Source: Gammaproteobacteria bacterium (GTDB taxonomy: Bacteria; Pseudomonadota; Gammaproteobacteria; PS1; Pseudothioglobaceae). Taken from it: 5,846 nucleotides of DNA. The translations under genes and the position numbers were made by a program. Shown piece after piece: positions 1 through 5,846 of the stretch. The notes under the pieces are model-generated. The model ran no database searches and had not been told where the DNA came from. It saw only the letters and a program-made list of their open reading frames with translations. Within the stretch, counting starts at the first letter, position 1, and the number at the start of each line of letters is the position of its first letter. Where the stretch lies: assembly GCA_028599035.1 (NCBI GenBank), contig JAQRMT010000081.1, positions 1 to 5,846 of the forward strand, written 5' to 3'.

Positions 1-953
1 AGATTATCCACGCCTTTGATGGATCGGTCAATACGCCCTAACGATAATAGTATTTTTTGTAATCGTTGGTAAGGGTGGCGTTTTAAGGCGTTACTAATGA
101 TTGATTGTCTGCTTTTCCATACTCTGTGATTGCTCATAACACTGCTGATTTGCTTGACTTGTTGCAGTTCAATTGACATATCAATCATGGCGCTGATTTC
201 TCGATAAAGCGCGCTACTTAAGACAATCGGCATTGCTGTATCATTGGTCATTGTCGCATAAATTTTAAGCACTTGGTTGCTGTTACCCGCCAATGCGGAA
301 TCAATGAGATTGTAGATAGTATATTGAGATTGTTGATTAAGTTGTAGTAGATAATCTTGGGTGTCAACATTGCCATCTGGATACGCCATTTTGAGTTTTT
401 GAATCTCTTGCATTGATGCCAGCAAATTGCCTTCGGTAGTGTAGGCAATGCCTTCTGCGATTTCTGTGTTAGCCTTAAGCCCTTGCTCTGCCATATGATT
501 AGCAATCCAGCCGATAAGATGATCTCGTTGCACTTCCCAGACTTGAACAATGCTGCCTTTTGCCTCAAGTGTTTTAAACCATTTGCTCTTTTGCTGGGCA
601 AAATCAAGTTTTCCAGTAGCAATAATCAGCAAAATATCGCTGGGCAAGTTGATGGCAATTTCACTCAATGCTTTTGAGCCTTTAGCACCAATTTTCCCTG
701 TTTTAAGCCGGCATTCAATAATGCGTTTTGGTGAGAACAATGAAGCCGCTGAGAGTTCAGCAGTGATTTCACCCCAATCAAAATTACCATCAATTTCAAA
801 ACTGACTCGCTCATCAAAGCCTTGCGCTTTGGCAGTATTTCTAATATGCCCTAGGCTTTGCTCGACCAGTAAAAGCTCTGGACCAAAAACAAAGTAAAGT
901 GAATCAAATCGATTGGCTAAGGTGTTACTCAGTTGTTCGGGCTTAATGCGCAT
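1..953 (-). CDS. holA: DNA polymerase III subunit delta, 3' end cut by window edge
   Basis: Delta subunit of the clamp loader, which opens the beta sliding clamp and loads it on primed DNA. I translated the minus strand from the ATG at 953-951 and found 317 residues with no stop down to the window edge. The E. coli protein has about 343 residues, so roughly the last 25 are missing. Family features seen: the N-terminal PEQL segment and YFVFGPE (FGPE at 23-26), SLFSPKR at 71-77, a hydrophobic DILLII strand, EGNLLA at 174-179 and the C-terminal HRVW motif at 276-279, all in the order seen in E. coli HolA. The start overlaps the end of lptE by 11 bases and has no good Shine-Dalgarno at normal spacing, so translation is probably coupled to lptE. 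The lptE-holA pairing is typical of gammaproteobacteria. Long open frames on the other strand here are shadows. Confidence 0.95.
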   Translation of the reverse strand, partial: MRIKPEQLSNTLANRFDSLYFVFGPELLLVEQSLGHIRNTAKAQGFDERVSFEIDGNFDWGEITAELSAASLFSPKRIIECRLKTGKIGAKGSKALSEIAINLPSDILLIIATGKLDFAQQKSKWFKTLEAKGSIVQVWEVQRDHLIGWIANHMAEQGLKANTEIAEGIAYTTEGNLLASMQEIQKLKMAYPDGNVDTQDYLLQLNQQSQYTIYNLIDSALAGNSNQVLKIYATMTNDTAMPIVLSSALYREISAMIDMSIELQQVKQISSVMSNHRVWKSRQSIISNALKRHPYQRLQKILLSLGRIDRSIKGVDN

Positions 954-1389
954 TCAAACTGTTTAATCTTCTTAATAATCTTTTGACAATCGTGCTGCGA
1001 AGCTGAATATAACTTCTATTAACTTGTAGTCTATCCGCCTGTGTTGAAAGCTCGTTAGCCGTTATACTGGCTGTTAAGTCTTTAGACAGTAGCATTTTTT
1101 TACCACGGAATACTTTAACAGGGATGGCAAGTGTCAGCGTATAACTACTGATGTCGTCATTTTTTTTATAAGCAACAGTTTGTTGTTTCTGTACTTCATT
1201 GCCGATTTCAACACGCAAAGACTGTTGCACTTGCGGATCAAAATGTTTTTTAAGTTCAGCGGCGAATATGTTATTGTTGCTACTGGTTACGGATGCGTTA
1301 ATTGATACAGCGTTGTTGGGCGTATGAAAGCCACAAGCGCTTAGTAAGCTGGTAATTAGGACAATAGAAAGCAGGTTAATTTTTGACAT
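943..1389 (-). CDS. lptE: LPS-assembly lipoprotein LptE
   Basis: Outer-membrane lipoprotein that, in the known Lpt pathway, plugs the LptD barrel and helps insert lipopolysaccharide into the outer leaflet. It has 148 residues, with a lipoprotein signal peptide: a short basic start, a hydrophobic core (about 5-16) and the lipobox LSAC, giving lipidated Cys19. Gly20 after the cysteine is not the inner-membrane Asp signal, so outer-membrane sorting is expected. The mature part fits the LptE pattern: a YTLTL strand (83-87), a V-x-x-x-GKK turn (GKK 96-98), a strand with SKDLTASI, and a C-terminal helix ending in LLRRL (138-142). At about 129 mature residues it is clearly shorter than E. coli LptE (193-residue precursor). 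LptE is a divergent family, so the call rests on lipobox, topology and position directly before holA. No obvious Shine-Dalgarno precedes the ATG. Confidence 0.88.
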   Translation of the reverse strand: MSKINLLSIVLITSLLSACGFHTPNNAVSINASVTSSNNNIFAAELKKHFDPQVQQSLRVEIGNEVQKQQTVAYKKNDDISSYTLTLAIPVKVFRGKKMLLSKDLTASITANELSTQADRLQVNRSYIQLRSTIVKRLLRRLNSLNAH

Positions 1390-1541
1390 AGTCTTATTAT
1401 TTGAATAAGTATAAGGGAGGAATTATGACAGAATTTGACTTTATTTGTTCAGGTTTCCCTTGAAAAAATCATTATTTATCTCTATATACACAAGCATACA
1501 ATAGGGTATATTTATTTTTTATTTTTTATTTATTTTTTATT
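1390..1541. other. Divergent lptE / ftsH intergenic region
   Basis: This 152-base spacer separates divergently transcribed lptE and ftsH and must carry the start signals for both operons. For ftsH it contains overlapping sigma-32-like and sigma-70-like promoter matches and an A/T-only leader (listed separately). For lptE the best minus-strand -10 match I see is TATACT (1413-1408). It lies only about 18 bases from the start codon and lacks a convincing -35, so I do not annotate it as a promoter. A purine-rich GGGAGG on the plus strand (1415-1420) precedes a 12-codon frame. I see no tRNA, small RNA hairpin or riboswitch fold. Confidence 0.7.
1454..1488 (+). promoter_or_regulatory. Putative ftsH promoter: sigma-32-like, overlapping sigma-70-like
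   Basis: The stretch TTTCCCTTGAAA at 1454-1465 matches the extended heat-shock -35 element, with core CTTGAAA at 1459-1465. Fourteen bases later, CTCTATAT at 1480-1487 agrees with the sigma-32 -10 consensus CCCCATNT at five of seven defined positions. The same DNA also reads as a sigma-70 promoter: TTGAAA (1460-1465), a 17-base spacer and TATATA (1483-1488). Transcription would begin near 1495, giving a leader of about 47 bases. ftsH is a known sigma-32 regulon member in E. coli, which makes the heat-shock reading plausible. It is a motif match only. Confidence 0.5.
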
Positions 1542-3470
1542 ATGCTTAAAAATTTATTATTTTGGCTGGTTTTAGGTAGCGTGCTGAGCTCAATCTTTAG
1601 TCAGTTTCAAACGGATGAAGACAAAAACAACATTACTTATTCTCAATTTATCCAGAGCGTTAAGCAAGGCGATGTTTCTAATGTAACTATCTCAGGCAGC
1701 GATATTACCGGTGTTGGTGTGGGCGGCAAGCAGTTTTCTACTTACAGCCCTGGCGACTTAGGTTTGATGGGTGATTTACTTAATAACGGCGTGAATGTGG
1801 TCGCCAAACCGCCTGAAAAGGATGGGTTTTTTAAACAATTAATTATTTCTTTAGCACCTATTTTATTATTAATTGGCGTTATTCTCTACACAATGAAAGG
1901 CGCTGGCGGCGCAATGGGCGGCAAAAATCCAATGAGTTTTGGCAAGTCCAAAGCGCGCTTAATTTCAAAAGATGAGTCAAACACCACTTTTAAAGATGTG
2001 GCTGGCGTAGAAGAAGCCAAAGAAGAAGTGTCAGAGTTGGTTGATTTCTTGTCCGACCCTGGTAAGTTCACCAAAGTGGGCGGAAAAATCCCTAAAGGCG
2101 TGCTTTTAGTGGGACCACCAGGCACAGGTAAAACACTATTAGCAAAAGCTATCGCAGGCGAAGCAGAAGTGCCATTTTTCTTTATTTCAGGCTCTGATTT
2201 TGTTGAGATGTTTGTGGGTGTAGGCGCATCACGAGTGCGTGATATGTTTGAACAAGCGAAGAAAAACGCCCCTTGTATCATTTTTATTGACGAAATCGAT
2301 GCAGTCGGTCGCCAACGAGGCGCTGGCATGGGCGGCGGACACGATGAGCGTGAGCAAACACTCAATCAAATGTTAGTTGAGATGGATGGGTTTGAAGGCT
2401 CTGAAGGTGTGATTGTGATTGCCGCTACTAACAGACCTGATGTGCTAGATCCTGCTTTATTAAGACCGGGTCGCTTTGACCGCCAAGTGACCGTGGGTTT
2501 GCCTGATATTAACGGCCGTGACGCAATTTTAAAAATTCATATGCGTAAATTACCCATCGCAAAAAATGTTAAATCTATCAATATCGCTAAAAGCACGCCA
2601 GGGTTTTCTGGCGCAGATCTTGCTAATTTAACTAACGAAGCTGCATTAATTACAGCGGGTAAGGACAAAAAATTGGTCGGTATGCAAGAGTTTGAAAAAG
2701 CTAAAGATAAGATTATGATGGGCTCTGAACGCAAGTCAATGGTAATGGACGAGGCTGAAAAAGAAATGACCGCTTATCACGAATCAGGGCACGCAATTGT
2801 TGGTCGTTTAGTGCCTGAACATGACCCTGTTTACAAGGTCAGCATCATTCCCAGAGGGCGTGCGCTGGGGGTAACTATGTTCTTACCAGAAAAAGACAGT
2901 TACAGCATTTCTAAACGCAAACTAAATTCTCAAGTGGCATCATTATTTGGCGGTCGTATCGCTGAAGCGTTAATTTATGGCGCAGACAGCGTTACTACGG
3001 GCGCTAGTAATGACATTGAACGAGCCACTGAGATTGCGCATAAGATGGTGAAACAATGGGGTATGTCTGATGTTTTAGGGCCTTTGGCGTATGGCGAAGA
3101 CGAAGGCGAGGTATTTCTAGGGCGACAAGTGACCAAGCACAAGCATATCTCGGAAGACACTTTTAAAGCGATTGACGCTGAAATTCGCCAAATCATTGAT
3201 ACTAATTATAATATTGCTAAAGAAATATTAGCGGACAACATTGATATTTTGCACGCTATGACCAAGGCATTAATGGAATTTGAAACCATTGATAAAGAAC
3301 AAATCGATGACTTAATGGAAAGAAAGCCAATGCGTGAAGCGGCAGCGATTGTTGATTCTGAGGTTACTTCTACTGAACTAGGTAGTGGCATTGAGCCAAC
3401 AGAGGATGCCGACAACAATACTGATGAAAAACCATTAAACGACAACAACGGCACTGAACAAGTAGCCTAG
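1542..3470 (+). CDS. ftsH: ATP-dependent zinc metalloprotease FtsH
   Basis: Hexameric inner-membrane AAA+ protease that unfolds and degrades misassembled membrane proteins and regulatory proteins; in E. coli these include sigma-32 and LpxC. It has 642 residues against about 644 in E. coli. Seen in order: N-terminal membrane helix (about 4-22), a small periplasmic domain, a second membrane helix (about 98-118), Walker A GPPGTGKT (191-198), pore motif FVG (224-226), Walker B IIFIDE (D250, E251), the second region of homology with arginine fingers R308 and R311, and the zinc site HESGH (H413, E414, H417) with third ligand D491 in GASND. The C-terminal tail after about 600 is acidic, rich in Asn/Asp/Glu and probably disordered. 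All catalytic residues are intact. The start aligns with E. coli FtsH (MLKNL versus MAKNL), although no Shine-Dalgarno precedes it. It is probably the first gene of an operon with folP and glmM. Confidence 0.98.
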   Translation: MLKNLLFWLVLGSVLSSIFSQFQTDEDKNNITYSQFIQSVKQGDVSNVTISGSDITGVGVGGKQFSTYSPGDLGLMGDLLNNGVNVVAKPPEKDGFFKQLIISLAPILLLIGVILYTMKGAGGAMGGKNPMSFGKSKARLISKDESNTTFKDVAGVEEAKEEVSELVDFLSDPGKFTKVGGKIPKGVLLVGPPGTGKTLLAKAIAGEAEVPFFFISGSDFVEMFVGVGASRVRDMFEQAKKNAPCIIFIDEIDAVGRQRGAGMGGGHDEREQTLNQMLVEMDGFEGSEGVIVIAATNRPDVLDPALLRPGRFDRQVTVGLPDINGRDAILKIHMRKLPIAKNVKSINIAKSTPGFSGADLANLTNEAALITAGKDKKLVGMQEFEKAKDKIMMGSERKSMVMDEAEKEMTAYHESGHAIVGRLVPEHDPVYKVSIIPRGRALGVTMFLPEKDSYSISKRKLNSQVASLFGGRIAEALIYGADSVTTGASNDIERATEIAHKMVKQWGMSDVLGPLAYGEDEGEVFLGRQVTKHKHISEDTFKAIDAEIRQIIDTNYNIAKEILADNIDILHAMTKALMEFETIDKEQIDDLMERKPMREAAAIVDSEVTSTELGSGIEPTEDADNNTDEKPLNDNNGTEQVA

Positions 3471-3487
3471 GTTTAACCTTAGTCATT

Positions 3488-4288
3488 ATGACTATGCAAG
3501 CAAAAATCATGGGGGTGTTGAATGTAACCCCCGATTCGTTTTCTGACGGCGCTCAATATTTTAATGTTGCGGATGCCATTCAAGGCGCACAACGCATGAT
3601 TGCACAAGGTGCTGATATGATTGATATTGGCGGCGAATCCACCCGACCAAACGCCGATTTTGTTCCAGTAGTTGATGAAATTCAGCGAGTTATTCCTGTT
3701 ATCAATGCACTGGTCAAAATCACCGACACACCTATCTCAATTGACACCTCAAAACCAGAGGTAATGATACAAGCCGTTAAAGCAGGTGCTAAAATGATTA
3801 ACGATGTTCGTGCTTTGCGTGCTGATGATGCATTAGAGGTGGCAAGTGAACTGGATGTGGATGTGTGCTTGATGCATATGCAAGGCGACCCAGGAAATAT
3901 GCAAAACAATCCTGTGTATGATAGCGTAGTGGATGATATTAAACATTTTTTTGAGCATAGAATCGAAGCCTGTATTGGTGCTGGTATCAATGAAAAAAAA
4001 ATAACCCTAGACCCAGGTTTTGGCTTTGGTAAGACTTATGCCCACAATTTAGAAATTCTGCGGCGTTTTGATGAATTCAAAAGTTTTGGCTTGCCGTTGT
4101 TGGCGGGGCTATCACGCAAACGAATGATTGGGCAAATGCTTAATGACAGACAAATAGAGGGAAGGGTTATCGGTAGCATTACAGCCGCCATAATAGCCTT
4201 TCAAAAAGGGGCAAACATCGTGCGTGTGCATGATGTTTTAGCAACAAGAGACGCATTAACAGTATTACAGAAGGTTGAAAATGGTTAA
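3488..4288 (+). CDS. folP: Dihydropteroate synthase
   Basis: Joins 6-hydroxymethyl-7,8-dihydropterin pyrophosphate and p-aminobenzoate to make dihydropteroate in cytosolic folate synthesis; it is the sulfonamide target. It has 266 residues (E. coli 282), shorter mainly at the N-terminus. Signatures seen: MGVLNVTPDSFSDG (8-21, with N12), IGGESTRP (47-54), IDTSKP (85-90), INDV (104-107), LDPGFGFGK (174-182, D175), GLSRKRMIG (207-215, K211) and RVHD (246-249). These cover the pterin and phosphate sites of a TIM-barrel DHPS. The positions equal to E. coli Phe28 and Pro64, where sulfonamide-resistance changes occur, are the ordinary F18 and P54. The gene starts 17 bases after the ftsH stop without a recognisable Shine-Dalgarno, suggesting re-initiation from ftsH. 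An ATG two codons later (3494) is equally possible. The ftsH-folP-glmM order matches E. coli. Confidence 0.97.
   Translation: MTMQAKIMGVLNVTPDSFSDGAQYFNVADAIQGAQRMIAQGADMIDIGGESTRPNADFVPVVDEIQRVIPVINALVKITDTPISIDTSKPEVMIQAVKAGAKMINDVRALRADDALEVASELDVDVCLMHMQGDPGNMQNNPVYDSVVDDIKHFFEHRIEACIGAGINEKKITLDPGFGFGKTYAHNLEILRRFDEFKSFGLPLLAGLSRKRMIGQMLNDRQIEGRVIGSITAAIIAFQKGANIVRVHDVLATRDALTVLQKVENG
4269..4274 (+). promoter_or_regulatory. Ribosome binding site deciding the glmM start
   Basis: AGAAGG lies inside the last codons of folP, six bases before the ATG at 4281. That is normal spacing for this ATG, whereas the in-frame TTG at 4275 touches the motif directly and cannot use it. This, together with alignment to E. 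coli GlmM, supports initiation at 4281. Confidence 0.7.
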
Positions 4289-5609
4289 TTATTTTGGAAC
4301 AGATGGTATACGAGGCAAAGTAGGTATTGAGCCAATCACGGCAGATTTTTTCTTAAAATTAGGCTGGGCAGTTGGCTCAGTTTTGGCACAAAAAAACAAA
4401 AACCCCAGTGTTGTTATCGGCAAAGATACTCGTGTTTCAGGCTATTTATTTGAGTCTGCGCTTGAAGCGGGCTTTTTATCTGCTGGCGTAGATGTTGGTT
4501 TGTTAGGCCCAATGCCAACGCCTGCTATTGCGTATCTCACACAAACTTATGGTGCCACAGTAGGCGTAGTTATTAGCGCATCACACAATCATTTCCAAGA
4601 TAATGGGGTTAAATTTTTCTCTAATAAGGGCTTTAAACTTAGCGACCAAGACCAAAAAGACATTGAGAAGCGCTTGAGTGAACCTATGGTTAGCGTTACC
4701 AGTGAAAATATTGGTAAAGCCATTCGCCACGAGCAATCTTTAGGTCGTTACATTGATTTTTGTAAACACACATTTGATAAAGATATTGATTTGTCTAGTC
4801 TCAGTATCGTGGTTGATTGTGCGAATGGTGCTACTTATCATATTGCAAAAGATGTGTTTTCTGAGTTAGGCGCCAACACTACACTAATACATAATCAACC
4901 TGATGGTTTTAATATTAATCTTGGTTGTGGTGCTACCAATACTCACAGTCTACAACAAACTGTGCTTGAGAAAAAGTGCGATTTAGGTATTGCTTTTGAT
5001 GGCGATGGCGACCGTTTAATGATGGTGGATAGTAAAGGAGACAAAATTGATGGCGATGAACTGGTGTTTATTATTGCCAAAGCGTGGCAAGCACAAAATA
5101 GACTTAAAAACAACACAGTGGTCGGCACTAAAATGACCAATCTTGGTGTGCGTCACGGTTATAAAGATTTAGGTATTGATTTTATTGAAACTGATGTGGG
5201 TGATAGATTTGTGATGCAACAAATGCAAAAAAGCAATGCTGTTTTAGGCGGTGAAAGTTCAGGGCATATTATCTGTCTTGAGCAAACCACCTCAGGCGAC
5301 GGTATTATTGCTGCTTTGCAAGTGTTGGAGGTGCTTGTTAAAAGCGGCAAGACACTCAATGCATTAAAATCTGAAGTGCAAAAATATCCGCAAGTACTCA
5401 TCAATGTTAAAACCAAAGAAAAAATTGATTTGCCACAACATCAAGCCTTGCAAAAAGCCCGACTTGAAGTAGAAACATCTCTAGGTGAGGTAGGTAGGGT
5501 GTTAATTCGTGCCTCAGGCACTGAACCACTCATTCGAGTGATGGTTGAAGGTAAGGACTTAGATTTAGTGCAGGAAAGTGCAGAAAAATTAGCTGCTACG
5601 CTCATATAG
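4281..5609 (+). CDS. glmM: Phosphoglucosamine mutase
   Basis: Converts glucosamine-6-phosphate to glucosamine-1-phosphate in the cytosol, on the way to UDP-GlcNAc for peptidoglycan and LPS. From the ATG at 4281 it has 442 residues (E. coli 445). A frame-extending TTG at 4275 exists but is the less likely start. Alpha-D-phosphohexomutase features: YFGTDGIRG (4-12), GKDTRVSG (47-54), the phosphoserine loop with catalytic Ser101 in ISASHN, the Mg-binding DGDGDR (D240, D242, D244), the sugar-binding loop GGESSGH (323-329) and the phosphate-binding loop RASGTEPLIRV (410-420). The residue after SASHN is His104, where the family normally has Pro. The start overlaps folP by 8 bases, so the two are probably translationally coupled. 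The stop lies 8 bases from the convergent gene's stop. Confidence 0.97.
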   Translation: MVNYFGTDGIRGKVGIEPITADFFLKLGWAVGSVLAQKNKNPSVVIGKDTRVSGYLFESALEAGFLSAGVDVGLLGPMPTPAIAYLTQTYGATVGVVISASHNHFQDNGVKFFSNKGFKLSDQDQKDIEKRLSEPMVSVTSENIGKAIRHEQSLGRYIDFCKHTFDKDIDLSSLSIVVDCANGATYHIAKDVFSELGANTTLIHNQPDGFNINLGCGATNTHSLQQTVLEKKCDLGIAFDGDGDRLMMVDSKGDKIDGDELVFIIAKAWQAQNRLKNNTVVGTKMTNLGVRHGYKDLGIDFIETDVGDRFVMQQMQKSNAVLGGESSGHIICLEQTTSGDGIIAALQVLEVLVKSGKTLNALKSEVQKYPQVLINVKTKEKIDLPQHQALQKARLEVETSLGEVGRVLIRASGTEPLIRVMVEGKDLDLVQESAEKLAATLI

Positions 5610-5617
5610 TTACTTAA

Positions 5618-5846
5618 TTATTGCCCCATCACCTTACCTAATCTTCTAGGGTCAGCACCACCTTGTAAGCCTTTAGGGGTAATAACAATGCCATGAAGGC
5701 CTGAGTTTAAATCTCGAATATTAACTTTATGTCCTTTTGCCTCTAGTCCTTTCTGGATTTTTATCACTGTTGTATCCTTTTCTAAATCTGTACTTCCATT
5801 ACGATTTGTGTAGTGCGGTAAATTGATGGCTGCTTGGATATCTAAA
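5618..5846 (-). CDS. ggt: Gamma-glutamyltransferase, C-terminal end only (5' part beyond window)
   Basis: The minus strand encodes a frame that enters from the right edge and ends at the stop 5620-5618, giving 75 complete residues. They match the C-terminal end of the small subunit of gamma-glutamyltranspeptidase: LDIQAAINLPHYTNRNG, then a predicted helix ending in KGHKV, then LNSGLHGIV and GLQGGADPRRLG just before the stop. The family hydrolyses or transfers the gamma-glutamyl group of glutathione, usually in the periplasm, after self-cleavage at a threonine. That threonine and the signal peptide would lie outside the window, so activity and localisation cannot be judged here. It is too short for the ORF cut-off because it is truncated, but the frame is unambiguous. 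It converges on glmM and is not part of that operon. Confidence 0.9.
   Translation of the reverse strand, partial: LDIQAAINLPHYTNRNGSTDLEKDTTVIKIQKGLEAKGHKVNIRDLNSGLHGIVITPKGLQGGADPRRLGKVMGQ

Noticed and set aside
248..622. Minus-strand open frame of 124 residues
   Set aside because: It lies in another frame inside holA, has no domain-like pattern, and the HolA frame through the same bases is clear.
483..897. Two plus-strand open frames antisense to holA
   Set aside because: Shadows of the HolA coding frame with no start signals and no recognisable protein.
1485..1541. Possible terminator: TATAC/GTATA arms followed by a T-rich tract
   Set aside because: The five-base AT-rich stem with a 16-base loop is too weak, there is no plus-strand gene upstream to end, and it overlaps the ftsH promoter.
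1886..2365. Minus-strand 159-residue open frame
   Set aside because: Serine- and proline-rich translation typical of the reverse of a conserved gene; it is antisense to the FtsH ATPase domain.
3466..3481. Near-palindrome around AGGTTTAACCT between ftsH and folP
   Set aside because: The arms are five bases around a single central base, which cannot form a hairpin loop; no operator or terminator role can be supported.
3682..3990. Minus-strand 102-residue open frame
   Set aside because: Antisense shadow of folP without a ribosome binding site or family features.
1..5846. Undescribed system, mobile element, CRISPR array or RNA gene
   Set aside because: Every gene-sized stretch is a recognisable core gene, with no repeats, integrase or transposase, attachment site or structured RNA visible on either strand.

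Overview
The window is a compact chromosomal housekeeping region, almost certainly from a gammaproteobacterium. The evidence is the ftsH-folP-glmM order, the overlapping lptE-holA pair and FtsH, GlmM and DHPS proteins close to the Escherichia coli ones. The DNA is AT-rich (roughly 40% GC by eye) and gaps between genes are small. That would fit a streamlined marine or symbiotic sulfur-oxidiser type lineage, but this finer placement is only an impression and was not tested.

Layout. On the minus strand, from a divergent intergenic region at about 1390-1541, run lptE (LPS-assembly lipoprotein) and then holA (DNA polymerase III delta subunit). They overlap by 11 bases, and holA runs off the left edge. 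On the plus strand the same intergenic region leads into ftsH (membrane AAA+ zinc protease), folP (dihydropteroate synthase) and glmM (phosphoglucosamine mutase). These are packed with a 17-base gap and then an 8-base overlap, as expected for one operon. A gamma-glutamyltransferase gene, present only as its C-terminal end, faces glmM on the minus strand with 8 bases between the stop codons and runs off the right edge.

Regulation. The 152-base divergent region holds a good candidate heat-shock (sigma-32 type) promoter for ftsH, overlapping a plausible sigma-70 promoter. It is followed by a pure A/T leader without a Shine-Dalgarno sequence. lptE and ftsH have no clear ribosome binding site. glmM has a good one inside the end of folP, which places its start at the ATG at 4281.

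How the genes work together. GlmM supplies glucosamine-1-phosphate for UDP-GlcNAc, used for peptidoglycan and LPS. LptE helps place LPS in the outer membrane. FtsH controls membrane protein quality and, in E. coli, LPS synthesis through LpxC. FolP (folate) and HolA (replication) are ordinary core functions. I see no mobile element, CRISPR, RNA gene, defence system or undescribed gene cluster. The points worth a second look are regulatory signals around ftsH and one substitution next to the GlmM active site.
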